NCBI GenBank assembly: GCA_002402105.1
Contig: NVVD01000008.1
Location: forward strand, 115,524-160,750
Direction: 5' to 3'
DNA from: Candidatus Cloacimonadota bacterium
GTDB taxonomy: Bacteria > Muiribacteriota > UBA6191
DNA: 45,227 bases
Part shown: positions 16,477-25,564 of the stretch, piece after piece
Position numbering within the stretch: position 1 is the first letter of the stretch
How the letters are laid out: each line of letters starts with the position of its first letter
Translations under genes and position numbers: made by a program
The notes under the pieces: generated by a model
Told to the model about the DNA's origin: nothing
Database searches by the model: none
The model's input: the letters and a program-made list of their open reading frames with translations, nothing else

Positions 16477-17691
16477 ATGAGTAATATTGTTGTTGGTTTA
16501 GATATTGGTACAACCAAAGTAACTGCAATAGTTGGTGAGATATCTGAAGACGAATCTATTAATGTTATAGGTGTCGGAATCACCCCATCCCGTGGAATGG
16601 AAAAGGGAATGGTAGTTAACGTAGAAGAAACAACTTTGTGTATTCAAAAAGCTATTGAAGATGCTCAACGTATGGCTGACTTACCTATTGATTTAGTTTA
16701 TATAGGGGTTGCTGGATCACACATTGAATCTATTAATAATGTGGCTACAAAACAAGTAACTGGCGATCAGTCTATTGTTGATTCATCCGATATAGATCAA
16801 CTTTTGGCAGAGGTTCAAAATATTAATGTACCTGATGGAAAAGAAATTATTCACTCCATCGTTAGAGGCTATAAGTTAGACTCAGCTCCATTGCAAGATC
16901 CCCTAGGAATGAAAGGGTCTAATTTAGAATTATCTGCTCACATTATTTATGGAGCAACAAACTCTATTCAAAATTTAATTACTTGTGCATTTAATGTTCA
17001 ATTAAGTGTTGCACAAGTAATTTTACAGCCTTTGGCATCAGCAAACGCAGTTTTAAATGATGATGAAAGAAAAATGGGTGTTGCTCTAGTTGATATTGGT
17101 GGTGGAACAACAGACATAGCAATCTTTAAAGAAGGAAAGTTAAATTATACAAAAGTAATTCCTGTAGGTGGAACCCACTTTACAAATGATTTAGCCTATT
17201 TTTTAACAACTGGTTTTTCAGAAGCTGAAAAGCTGAAAATTCGCTACGGAACAGTAGACCCTAGAAAAGTTGATAAGAATCTAGTGTTAGAGGTTAGTAT
17301 CGTTGGTGGTGATGAAAAAAGAAAAGTAAATGCAGATGTTTTATGTGAAGTTTTAGAGCCTCGTGCAGATGAATTAGTTGATTTAATTATTCAAGCTCTT
17401 GGAGAAGGGGTTGGAGATTTAAAAGAGCTTTCAGCTGGTATTGTAATTACTGGTGGAGGTTCTCAAATCCGTGGACTAGAGTCAATGATTAAGAAAAAAA
17501 CTGGGCTTAGCGTGAGACTCGGGAGAGTTAAAAGTGTAAATGGACTAACTCAAAAAGTTTCAAACCCCATGTATGCTACAGGTGTTGGGCTTATTCATTA
17601 CGGATATCATAATTATGAAAAATTTGCTTATGACACAAAAGAGGGCTTAATAGGAAGAATGTTTTCAACCATAAAAGGTTGGTTTTTATAA
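16477..17691 (+). CDS. ftsA: Cell division protein FtsA
   Basis: 404 residues. This actin-like ATPase tethers FtsZ filaments to the membrane. VGLDIGTTKVTAIVGE is the phosphate-1 motif, VALVDIGGGTTDIAIF is phosphate 2, and IVITGGGSQIRGL is the adenosine motif. The C-terminus, GLIGRMFSTIKGWFL, is an amphipathic helix of the membrane-targeting type. The gene follows a terminator and precedes ftsZ by 211 bp, so FtsA and FtsZ levels may be set separately. CCTAGGA serves as ribosome site. Confidence 0.97.
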   Translation: MSNIVVGLDIGTTKVTAIVGEISEDESINVIGVGITPSRGMEKGMVVNVEETTLCIQKAIEDAQRMADLPIDLVYIGVAGSHIESINNVATKQVTGDQSIVDSSDIDQLLAEVQNINVPDGKEIIHSIVRGYKLDSAPLQDPLGMKGSNLELSAHIIYGATNSIQNLITCAFNVQLSVAQVILQPLASANAVLNDDERKMGVALVDIGGGTTDIAIFKEGKLNYTKVIPVGGTHFTNDLAYFLTTGFSEAEKLKIRYGTVDPRKVDKNLVLEVSIVGGDEKRKVNADVLCEVLEPRADELVDLIIQALGEGVGDLKELSAGIVITGGGSQIRGLESMIKKKTGLSVRLGRVKSVNGLTQKVSNPMYATGVGLIHYGYHNYEKFAYDTKEGLIGRMFSTIKGWFL

Positions 17692-17902
17692 AAAATTGTT
17701 TCGTTTTGTTTATACAGGTTTGTATTTGTACCCGCCTGTGTTAGAATCGAAGACTTATTTTAAGAAAAATATACCCAATCAAAATAGCTTTTAGAAGAGT
17801 TAGATTTTTTTTAATTTAAACATGTTTTGAATTATTGGGCGTAAACTGAAACTATATGTTTTAGGATAGATGAGTTGAATTACAGCTCAAGGAGTAGATG
17901 GA

Positions 17903-19033
17903 ATGTTAGAATTTGAAGCAGTAGAAAGAACAGCAGATATTAAGGTAGTTGGTATTGGCGGTGGCGGCGGAAACGCAGTAAATCGTATGATTTCAAGTGA
18001 TATGTCAGGTGTTGATTTTATTGCAGCAAATACTGATGCTCAAGCATTAGTCTTATCCGAAGCTAGAATTAAAATTCAAATTGGTGATAAGTTGACTAGA
18101 GGTCTTGGCGCTGGTGCTAACTATGAAGTTGGTAAAAAAGCAGCAGAAGAAGATAAAGAGCGAATAGAGGCTGCCATTGATGGTGCTGATATGATTTTCA
18201 TTACAGCTGGAATGGGTGGTGGAACAGGAACAGGAGCTGCTCCGGTTATTGCTAGTTTAGCAAAAGAAAAAGGTATTTTGACCGTTGCTGTAGTTACTAA
18301 GCCTTTTGGTTTTGAAGGTAAAAAAAGAAATTCAATTGCAGAAGTTGGTATTAAAAACCTTAAAGAGAGCGTAGATGCTTTGATTATCATTCCAAATGAT
18401 CGACTATTACAGATTTCAGATAGTAACACCTCAATGATAGAAGCTTTTTCATTAGCAGATGATGTTTTAAGAAAAGGTATTCAAGGTATTACAGATTTAA
18501 TTACTGTACCTGGAATGATTAACTGTGATTTTGCTGATGTTAAAACGGTTATGCAAGACTCTGGTAGAGCGTTGATGGGTATTGGACAAGCAGAAGGTGA
18601 AGGCCGTGCAGAAAAAGCTGCTCAAATGGCTATTGATTCTCCACTTCTTGAGGGTTCAATTGAAGGTGCGCAATCAGTTTTGATTAATGTTTGTTGTGGT
18701 CCTAACCTTGGTATGCTTGAAGTAAATCAATGTTCACAAATTATTACAAACGCCGTTCATGAAGATGCCGAAATTATTTTTGGTTCAACAATTGACGAAA
18801 ATATCGGAGATGATTTAAGAGTAACTGTTATAGCAACAAGATTTGAAGATGATCAAAAAGCACCAGCAAGTCAGTTAGCTAATAATATGAGCAGAATATC
18901 TCAGGTTCAAGTTCAAACACCAGCACCTTTATATGCTTCTCAGACTCAAACAGTAGCTCCTACAAGAGCGAATGAAATGAAAATGGCAAAATCAGATAAT
19001 CTAGATATACCAGCATTTCTCAGAAAAAAATAA
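17903..19033 (+). CDS. ftsZ: Cell division protein FtsZ
   Basis: 376 residues. This tubulin-like GTPase forms the Z ring. The N-terminus has [15 protein letters not shown], the GTP signature is [10 protein letters not shown], and the synergy residues NxDxxD-type are in [22 protein letters not shown] short variable linker (about residues 320-360) leads to the C-terminal peptide [12 protein letters not shown], the conserved docking site for FtsA and other partners. AAGGAG eight bases before the ATG gives strong translation. Strong terminator after it. Confidence 0.98.
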   Translation: MLEFEAVERTADIKVVGIGGGGGNAVNRMISSDMSGVDFIAANTDAQALVLSEARIKIQIGDKLTRGLGAGANYEVGKKAAEEDKERIEAAIDGADMIFITAGMGGGTGTGAAPVIASLAKEKGILTVAVVTKPFGFEGKKRNSIAEVGIKNLKESVDALIIIPNDRLLQISDSNTSMIEAFSLADDVLRKGIQGITDLITVPGMINCDFADVKTVMQDSGRALMGIGQAEGEGRAEKAAQMAIDSPLLEGSIEGAQSVLINVCCGPNLGMLEVNQCSQIITNAVHEDAEIIFGSTIDENIGDDLRVTVIATRFEDDQKAPASQLANNMSRISQVQVQTPAPLYASQTQTVAPTRANEMKMAKSDNLDIPAFLRKK

Positions 19034-19043
19034 TTTTATATAT

Positions 19044-19083
19044 AAGCCTCTATTAAGCTGATGTTTAATAGAGGCTTTTTTTG
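19044..19083 (+). terminator. Intrinsic terminator after ftsZ
   Basis: Twelve-base-pair stem AAGCCTCTATTA (19044-19055) with TAATAGAGGCTT (19066-19077), followed by a T run. Confidence 0.9.
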
Positions 19084-19129
19084 ATTTATTTTCTTCATCA
19101 GTTGAAACTTGAATAGCTTTGGATATAAG

Positions 19130-20170
19130 ATGTTATTAAGTATACAAAATGAAAAGAGAGTTGAAGTAAAAATATCATTACTTGAGCGTTATATTAACTC
19201 TCCTAAATGTAATATAAAAGTTTTACAGAACTTTCTAACGAAAGAGATTCAGACTTCTAATATCTCTATTTGGGTAAATTGTTGTCGAAGATGGCAATTG
19301 TACTTAGAGGAGCAAGAAGGTGAAGAGAACTCTTTTGAGGAGGATTTATTTTTAGAATATTTAAACTCCCAAAAAAGTCTTTATGATTGTAAAGATTATA
19401 TTACATCTTTTGTTAAAAAAATTACAAAATATCATCAAAAAGTATTTAGATACTTTGAGCAACAACAAAATTCAAATTCTCCTAAAAACTATTTAATAGC
19501 AAAAAAAGTTTTAGATTACTTTGAAAAACAAAAAATTTGGACGCCTAAGGTTTTAATTGAGATTTTTAATGGTTATTCGATTCCATATAAAACCTTTCGA
19601 TTAGCTACTAGATCACAAAAGTTAACTTGGTTAAAAGAGGCTATAAATCATACTTGTAATAAAAAAGATTTATTTGAGTGGGGGATTACAGCTCTATGTT
19701 TAGAAATAGACCCCTTTATTGAATCAAAGTTATTAAAAGTTTTACCAAAAATTTATTTAAAATACGGGCTTGAATATAGGAAATTAGTAGACTTAATGAA
19801 AGAGTATTTAAAGTCTGAGGATCCAAGAATCCGTTCTAACACTTTAGATGGTTTAGCAATGTTTTTTAATGTATCTAATTTAACAGTAAAAATACAAGAA
19901 ATTATGCTACCGTTTATAAAAGATGAAGATATAAGGGTTGCTACAACAGCTCTTTTACAAATGCATAGTTATAGGCCTACTGAAACGATTGAAACCTTAG
20001 AAAACCTATTAGTAGATGTGCGTTCAAAGTCAGATTTGAAGCAGTTACAATGGTTATTGTCTCAAGATGAATTTCAAAGTAAAGATTTGCTAGAGCTTAA
20101 GATTTTAATAGACAAAAAGTTAAGTGTTACAGAAGAGTTTTTTTCTGATGATGGAATAGAATGGATTTAA
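19130..20170 (+). CDS. HEAT-like repeat protein
   Basis: 346 residues from the ATG at 19130; a TTG at 19109 in frame is the alternative. All helical, no signal peptide. The C-terminal third shows HEAT-type units such as EDPRIRSNTLDGLAMFF followed by DEDIRVATTALLQMH, each with the D-x-RxxAxxAL pattern; the N-terminal part is more diverged. Such solenoids bind other proteins. A longer protein with the same repeat type is encoded at 26361-29069, so the two could be related. It converges with the lipoprotein gene, their stop codons overlapping by four bases. No function can be assigned. Confidence 0.7.
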   Translation: MLLSIQNEKRVEVKISLLERYINSPKCNIKVLQNFLTKEIQTSNISIWVNCCRRWQLYLEEQEGEENSFEEDLFLEYLNSQKSLYDCKDYITSFVKKITKYHQKVFRYFEQQQNSNSPKNYLIAKKVLDYFEKQKIWTPKVLIEIFNGYSIPYKTFRLATRSQKLTWLKEAINHTCNKKDLFEWGITALCLEIDPFIESKLLKVLPKIYLKYGLEYRKLVDLMKEYLKSEDPRIRSNTLDGLAMFFNVSNLTVKIQEIMLPFIKDEDIRVATTALLQMHSYRPTETIETLENLLVDVRSKSDLKQLQWLLSQDEFQSKDLLELKILIDKKLSVTEEFFSDDGIEWI

Positions 20171-20631
20171 GGTTTATTTTTAAAGCCTATGATTATGTTT
20201 TCAAATTGAGTGGCTTTTGGCCCTATAAAAACTCCATACATTAAAAAATCTTTATCTTGAAAATAAATAGAACTTTCTTTTAAAGTTTTATTGTTGAATT
20301 TTATGGTTTCAACTTTGGTTTTAAAGTTTTTATGACTTGACCAATTACCATTTTTTAATACTTTGGCTTTTATAATTTTTTGATCATTTAATTTATAATA
20401 TTCAATATAAAATGAGTAACTATTATATTTTCCTGCACGTAATAAAGAGTCTTTAACATTGTCAAGATCAATAGATTGAGGAAAATCATTGTCTGTATGA
20501 ATTTTTGAATTTGAGATTTTAATCAAATTGTACTGAATGAAGGGATCAATTACTTTATCTTTACATCCAACAAAAAGTAGAGAAAATAAACAAAAAGCGT
20601 TAAGAATCAACAAGTTTAACCGATAAGTCAT
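20167..20631 (-). CDS. Predicted lipoprotein of unknown function
   Basis: 154 residues. A signal peptide with the lipobox LFVGC (Cys23) predicts a lipid-anchored envelope protein. The mature domain alternates short beta-like stretches (YSFYIEYYKL, KIIKAKVLKNG, SSIYFQDKDFLMYGVFIG) and has no motif I know. AAGGA precedes the ATG on the minus strand. Its start lies only 30 bp from the start of the divergent small gene at 20662, so the two promoters must overlap or sit within each other's coding region. Confidence 0.7.
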   Translation of the reverse strand: MTYRLNLLILNAFCLFSLLFVGCKDKVIDPFIQYNLIKISNSKIHTDNDFPQSIDLDNVKDSLLRAGKYNSYSFYIEYYKLNDQKIIKAKVLKNGNWSSHKNFKTKVETIKFNNKTLKESSIYFQDKDFLMYGVFIGPKATQFENIIIGFKNKP

Positions 20632-20661
20632 TAGAATAAGTCCTTTTTATCGGAGTATTAT

Positions 20662-20868
20662 ATGTCTATTTCTTCATTTTTTCAATTCTCAAAAACAAGT
20701 TTAAATAAAAATAAAGATGATAAGCTTTTTCAAAAAGTAGAAATCTTAGAACAAGAGATTGAAGTATTGAAAAAAATGAATAGAAAGTTATGCTTTTCTG
20801 TAGATATATTAATGAGTGAAACTTTAAAAAAAATAGATCAAGAACCTATTTTAAAAAGAGTTTCATAG
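20662..20868 (+). CDS. Small coiled-coil protein
   Basis: 68 residues, supported by a CGGAG ribosome site and by gene-like codon use. Residues ~20-50 have a heptad-like pattern (LFQKVEILEQEIEVLKKMN) predicting a short coiled coil. No signal peptide. Divergent from the lipoprotein gene and followed by a terminator at 20953. Function unknown. Confidence 0.55.
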   Translation: MSISSFFQFSKTSLNKNKDDKLFQKVEILEQEIEVLKKMNRKLCFSVDILMSETLKKIDQEPILKRVS

Positions 20869-21183
20869 CTTTTATTATATATAAGTGTAAGTTTTTATTG
20901 AGAATAAATCGTAGACTTGAATAAAGCTTTTAAATCTTTTGTAAGATTAAAGAATCTATCTTTAGGGATAGATTTTTTTTCGATCAGAAAAAATAGAGTC
21001 ATGAGTAATTATTTTTTAAAATCATGAAGTGAGAAACTATTTTGAAACTTTTGTTGGTTTAGCTCGTAGTAGATTATGTACTAAATATTTTGTTAGAAAT
21101 TTAATTTGTAAAACAAAACTAAGATGGGTGTCAAATCTATTGAAACTCTTTGGTATGTTTAGATTCTATGAGGAAAAGTTATA
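20869..21183 (+). other. Intergenic region before the zinc-finger/FecR gene
   Basis: 315 bp without a gene. It holds the terminator at 20953-20980 and A+T-rich sequence with no clear promoter consensus; GAGGA just before 21184 is the ribosome site of the next gene. Confidence 0.6.
20953..20980 (+). terminator. Intrinsic terminator after the small coiled-coil gene
   Basis: AATCTATC (20953-20960) pairs with GATAGATT (20967-20974), loop of six, then a run of T. Confidence 0.75.
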
Positions 21184-22278
21184 ATGGAATGTAGAAAATT
21201 TGATGAATTAATTCAGCTTTATATAGATCACTCCTTGTCAAATGAACAAAAAACTTCTTTTGATGGTCATGTTGACTCTTGCTCTCGTTGTAGAGATGAG
21301 TTGCAAGGTTTTGAAAAAATAATGCTTATGTTTGGTGAAGAAGATTCAATAAAACTACCAAATGACTTTACTGCAAGAGTAATGGATAATCTTCCAGACC
21401 TTGTATTTAAAAAGCAGTCAGAGAGTTTTGGATTTGGTTTTGAAAAGCTAATAAAATATAAAAAAGTACTTTCTCTTGCCGTAGCTTCAGTTATGATGGT
21501 TGCAGTTCTTAATTTTAATTCTCCATTTGTACCTCAAGATATAGAAAATGAAAATAATAAAATAATTACAATCGCTAAAAAAGTAGATCAAAAGCTTGGT
21601 AATGGAGATGCTGAGTCATTGGTTAAGCCTAAAAAACAAAGTATTTTAAAGTCAGATACTTTGTTAAGCAAGTTAGCATTGTTTGTTGATGGTGGAGTCG
21701 CTCAAATAAAAACAAAGTCAGGTTTTCAAATCGTTAATAAAGGTGAATTTTACGAATTAGGTTTTCGTGATGAAATTAGAACAGGGGCCAATACTATAGC
21801 CAGAATTATATACCCTGAAGATAAAGTTCGCTTAAATTTAAAACCAAACACTCATATGCAGATAGCAAAACACTCAATAAGATTATATCAAGGATATACT
21901 TGGGTGAATGTAATAAAAAAAGGAACTCGATTTGAAGTTAGAACTCCTAATTTAATTGCAGCTGTGAGAGGTACAATGTTTTCTGTAAAATCAGTTAAAA
22001 ATAAAGAAACAACAGTATCTGTTTTTGAAGGTATAGTTAGGGTAGGAGTCCTTGAAGATCCAGAAACTTTTAAAGACCTTGTCGAAAATGAAGAGGTTTC
22101 TTCTTCTACGATAGGTTTAACAGCTAAACGAAAAGTTAGTGGTGGAAATATTGATGATTGGTATTCTCAATTATTGGATAATAATCTACTAAAAGAGGGG
22201 CAAGTTTCTGTTGAGAAGCATTTAACCAATACAGAGGTTTCTCCGACTGATTCAATTTCAGACGAATTTGGAAAATAA
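21184..22278 (+). CDS. Membrane protein with zinc-finger anti-sigma domain and periplasmic FecR domain
   Basis: 364 residues. Residues 1-50 match the anti-sigma zinc finger (Cys3, then HVDSCSRC giving His-x3-Cys-x2-Cys). One membrane helix follows at about 97-113 (LSLAVASVMMVAVLNF). The outer part (about 165-290) is a FecR domain: VAQIKTKSGFQIV, FRDEIRTGANTIARI, then ELRTP-like FEVRTPNLIAAVRGTMFSV and VSVFEGIVRVG. In known systems such proteins sense an envelope signal and hold an ECF sigma factor. No sigma gene lies next to it, so the partner must be elsewhere or the role differs. Own terminator; probably a single-gene unit. Confidence 0.85.
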   Translation: MECRKFDELIQLYIDHSLSNEQKTSFDGHVDSCSRCRDELQGFEKIMLMFGEEDSIKLPNDFTARVMDNLPDLVFKKQSESFGFGFEKLIKYKKVLSLAVASVMMVAVLNFNSPFVPQDIENENNKIITIAKKVDQKLGNGDAESLVKPKKQSILKSDTLLSKLALFVDGGVAQIKTKSGFQIVNKGEFYELGFRDEIRTGANTIARIIYPEDKVRLNLKPNTHMQIAKHSIRLYQGYTWVNVIKKGTRFEVRTPNLIAAVRGTMFSVKSVKNKETTVSVFEGIVRVGVLEDPETFKDLVENEEVSSSTIGLTAKRKVSGGNIDDWYSQLLDNNLLKEGQVSVEKHLTNTEVSPTDSISDEFGK

Positions 22279-22295
22279 TAAAATTTAAAAATCCA

Positions 22296-22336
22296 AAAAG
22301 CCCCGATTTCTTTTGTAGAAATTGGGGCTTTTTTGT
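22296..22336 (+). terminator. Intrinsic terminator after the FecR-domain gene
   Basis: AAAAGCCCC plus GATTTC (22296-22310) pairs with GAAATTGGGGCTTTT (22318-22332), one G-T pair, followed by T. Confidence 0.9.
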
Positions 22337-22404
22337 TCTTATTGGAATAATCTTTCATTTTATTGTAGATTGATTAAAGTAAAATCAAATGAAAAGGGAA
22401 AAAA

Positions 22405-23319
22405 GTGGAAAAAAAAATAGGAATTATTGGAGCTGGTATATCAATTGCATCAGGAAATAAAGGGGCTTCAATGGGGCCAGATGCGATTAGAATTGGTGGA
22501 TTATACTCAGGGTTAGAGAGATTACAAATTTCTTATAAAGATCGTGGGAATTTATCTGCATTAGAAGAGCCTCATCCTCCAAGAAAAATACCAGTAGGAG
22601 ATATTAGATACTTAGATTTGATTTGTGACTTTATGAAAGATTTAAAACAAGAAGTTACTTCTAGTTTAGAAGATGGTGAAATACCTTTAGTTTTGGGTGG
22701 AGATCATTCACTTGCTATGGCCTCATTAGCTGCTGTAATAAATTTTTATAAAAAAGAGAATATTACGCCAGGTGTTATTTGGTTTGATGCCCATGCAGAT
22801 TTAAACACAGAAGAAACAAGTCCTTCTGGAAATATTCATGGCATGCCCCTAGCTGTGGCTTTGGGTGATGGTAATGATAGTTTGAAGTCTTTATTTGAGG
22901 GTAGTTTTTTAGACCCATCTAAAGTTGTTTTACTTGGGGTTCGTAGTGTAGATTCTCAAGAGGCTCAAATGATTCGTAAATTAGGTGTTCATATTTTTAC
23001 CATGAAAGATATAGATGAACTTGGAATGAAAGAATGTGTGTCTCGATCTATTGCTATAGCAAATAAAGACAATAGTCCAGTTCATGTTTCATTTGATATA
23101 GATGGGATAGATGGACGTTTTGTACAAGGTACTGGTACTCCTGTTAATGGAGGAATAACTCTAAGAGAAGCACACTTGTTTTTAGAAATGCTCGCAGCAA
23201 AAGAAATCGTTACAAGTGTAGATTTAGTTGAAGTTAACCCTCTGTTAGATGATAGAAATAAAACAGCTGAAATTGCTGTTCATTTAATAGAATCATTATT
23301 TGGAAGAGTTATATATTAG
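22405..23319 (+). CDS. rocF: Arginase (ureohydrolase family)
   Basis: 304 residues, GTG start with AAGGG six bases upstream. Arginase splits L-arginine into ornithine and urea with a two-manganese site. Metal ligands are visible: His in LGGDHSLAM, Asp/His/Asp in WFDAHADLNT, Asp/Asp in SFDIDGIDG. The N-terminal GAGISIASGNKGASMGPDAIR and C-terminal VDLVEVNPLLDDRNKTAEIAV follow the arginase rather than agmatinase pattern. The usual Pro after DxDxxD is Gly here. It begins an operon with the two membrane-protein genes downstream (21 and 28 bp gaps). No urease or ornithine gene is near. Confidence 0.88.
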   Translation: MEKKIGIIGAGISIASGNKGASMGPDAIRIGGLYSGLERLQISYKDRGNLSALEEPHPPRKIPVGDIRYLDLICDFMKDLKQEVTSSLEDGEIPLVLGGDHSLAMASLAAVINFYKKENITPGVIWFDAHADLNTEETSPSGNIHGMPLAVALGDGNDSLKSLFEGSFLDPSKVVLLGVRSVDSQEAQMIRKLGVHIFTMKDIDELGMKECVSRSIAIANKDNSPVHVSFDIDGIDGRFVQGTGTPVNGGITLREAHLFLEMLAAKEIVTSVDLVEVNPLLDDRNKTAEIAVHLIESLFGRVIY

Positions 23320-23340
23320 TTCTAAAGGGTAAAACTAAAT

Positions 23341-25536
23341 ATGTTTGGATATAGACTATTTGTTGCCTTCTTTTTTTTCTTGTCTGTTTTTGCCGATTTA
23401 TTTAGTTTTATAAATAAAGCAATTCAATCAAAGAGCGATTTTTCTGTTGTTATATTTTCATGTGTGCTTTCTTTTTTTCTTTGTGAAAAACTATTATCTA
23501 GAGGTATTTTTAAAACAGGCGGAGGTTTAATTTTATGGTTGAGCTCGTTAATTGTTTTAGCTTTATCAATTCCAGCATTAGTTGACAGTTTATTTATTGA
23601 GTTAATAGCTCAGTGGCTATTTTTTACTGAAGGGTATTTTCATTTTCAAGGTTTGATACGCTCTTTTTTACTCGTTTTTTTGTTTTTACCTTGGCCTATT
23701 TTATTATTGGGCTGGAAAGAAACAATGGGTTTACCTTCTTTAGCTGAGTTTTTGATTCTATTTATTTGTCTTTTTATTCCTCAAAAGTTAATGCTTATTT
23801 ATGGTCTTAAAACTGTAATTATGGTGTTGAGTGGTTTATTCATTATTTTTGGAGATTTTGATAAATCTAAATCTAGAAAAAAGTTCACCACTCGTTCTTT
23901 GTGGGTTTTTTTACCTTTTGTATATTATTGGTATATTTGGAAAGAGGCTTATTATGATCACCAAATTGCATTATTAATATTTCTTTTTTTGTGGTTTGGT
24001 AAGCCAGCTTTTTTTAATAAAAGACTATCAAGAAAATTAATTGATAATATTGTTATTTTTTTTATTTTGTACTGTTCTGCTGTTGTTTTATTTTCAAATA
24101 CTCAGGGTGTTGAAGTTGCTTTTTATATAAGCGGATTTTTTTTACTGTTTCCTTTTCCTCCTACATCACGCTTTGGATACTTTGGAGTTTTGGTAGGGCT
24201 TTTATTTTTATTTTTTCAAGTGAAGCAAAAACTATATTTACTGACTTTGTCATATTTTGTTTTATGTTGCCAATTTTCTTTTTTACTATTTAAAAGAAAA
24301 GTTTGGATTAAAGCTTTTTTAGTATTAGGATTATGTTGGTATACATGTACGTATTCAAGATATGAAATACCTATAAAACATATAGAATTGCCCGTATTAC
24401 AAAAAACATCTACAAGTTATTTTTTACAATTACAAGGACAAACTTTAGTAAAGTCTTACGATATTTCAGCTTGTATTAAGGGGGCTTATACAAATGGTAA
24501 TTGGTTTTTATTCAATGATTTAAAAAGCGTAGATAGAAATAACTTATATTACTTTAACTGGGTTAAAAAAGAAAAAAGTTCTATAGTATCTACAGCATAT
24601 TTACAAGACTCCTTTCATTTACAGGGTAAAAAAAGATGGAAACTTTTAACTAGACAGCTGAAAAATATTTATACTATATTTAATTTTCATGAAATATTTT
24701 TATTAGAGCAATTTAGAGATTGGTTTGAATTTTTTAGAGAAGATTCTAAAGGGTCAATATTAATTTTGACCAAAGATACTTATCGAATAGATAAAATAAA
24801 TGCATTGTTATCGATGTACTCAAGATTTTATCCAAAAGCTAAGGTTCAATTAAGAGAGGATGCGATTATTGTTGCTTGGGGAAGAGATTTTGTCTCTAAA
24901 AAAATTGCTGAAATAAACTTATATCCTGAAATGAGCTTATTTTATTTTTTAGATAAAATTAAAACAAGGTCAATGATTCATAGAGATGGGTTAAGAGAGT
25001 TATTTATTAAAAAAGAATTAAGAGAAAAAAATATAAAATTGGATTTGGGTAGATGGAAAACGATACTTAAAGCTGCAATGTATTTTTATGAAGTAGGATA
25101 CTTTTCTTTGGCAACAGAGTTTAGTGAAAAGCTATTAGAAATTGATAGTTTGAATGAAGAGTATATCTATTTTAATTTATACTTAAAACAAAAGCAAAGT
25201 AATCATCATTACGAAAAGTTTTATCAACAATGGTTAAGAGAGGATGAGCCTAGTTTACCAAAAAATCTAGAGGAAAGTATTTTACGAAAATTATTTCAAA
25301 CTAGATATATGTGGGATTGGTATAACTCATCAGATGTGAAAATATCCTTACGAGAAGATAAACAAAGTTACTGGTTTAATTTATTATTAAAAATAGACTC
25401 TCCATCTTTGCTCGAAGCTACACTAGATTTTGAAAAGAAAAAAAGAAAGCCATTTTCAAAATTACATCAAAAAATAATAAAAAGTCTTTATGAAGAACAG
25501 GGTAAAACTAAAGACGCTATTTTTTATGAAGATTAA
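23341..25536 (+). CDS. Large polytopic membrane protein with soluble C-terminal half
   Basis: 731 residues. Roughly the first 340 are very hydrophobic, with about nine or ten probable membrane helices, rich in Phe and Leu. The rest is soluble and Lys/Glu-rich. Around residues 575-640 there is a helical, TPR-like stretch (ILKAAMYFYEVGYFSLATEFSEKLLEI in parts), so protein contact is plausible. I do not recognise the family: exosortase, O-antigen ligase and spermidine synthase-type membrane domains were considered, but no diagnostic motif is present. It lies 21 bp after arginase and 28 bp before the DUF3592-like gene, probably one transcript. Confidence 0.75.
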   Translation: MFGYRLFVAFFFFLSVFADLFSFINKAIQSKSDFSVVIFSCVLSFFLCEKLLSRGIFKTGGGLILWLSSLIVLALSIPALVDSLFIELIAQWLFFTEGYFHFQGLIRSFLLVFLFLPWPILLLGWKETMGLPSLAEFLILFICLFIPQKLMLIYGLKTVIMVLSGLFIIFGDFDKSKSRKKFTTRSLWVFLPFVYYWYIWKEAYYDHQIALLIFLFLWFGKPAFFNKRLSRKLIDNIVIFFILYCSAVVLFSNTQGVEVAFYISGFFLLFPFPPTSRFGYFGVLVGLLFLFFQVKQKLYLLTLSYFVLCCQFSFLLFKRKVWIKAFLVLGLCWYTCTYSRYEIPIKHIELPVLQKTSTSYFLQLQGQTLVKSYDISACIKGAYTNGNWFLFNDLKSVDRNNLYYFNWVKKEKSSIVSTAYLQDSFHLQGKKRWKLLTRQLKNIYTIFNFHEIFLLEQFRDWFEFFREDSKGSILILTKDTYRIDKINALLSMYSRFYPKAKVQLREDAIIVAWGRDFVSKKIAEINLYPEMSLFYFLDKIKTRSMIHRDGLRELFIKKELREKNIKLDLGRWKTILKAAMYFYEVGYFSLATEFSEKLLEIDSLNEEYIYFNLYLKQKQSNHHYEKFYQQWLREDEPSLPKNLEESILRKLFQTRYMWDWYNSSDVKISLREDKQSYWFNLLLKIDSPSLLEATLDFEKKKRKPFSKLHQKIIKSLYEEQGKTKDAIFYED

Positions 25537-25564
25537 TAAAATATTAATAGGAGGGTAACTTTGC

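Noticed and set aside
22405..23319. Agmatinase instead of arginase
   Set aside because: The N-terminal glycine-rich block and the late EVNP...N-x-TA stretch follow arginase.
23341..25536. Exosortase, O-antigen ligase or membrane spermidine synthase
   Set aside because: Hydrophobic first half suggested these, but none of their diagnostic motifs is visible.
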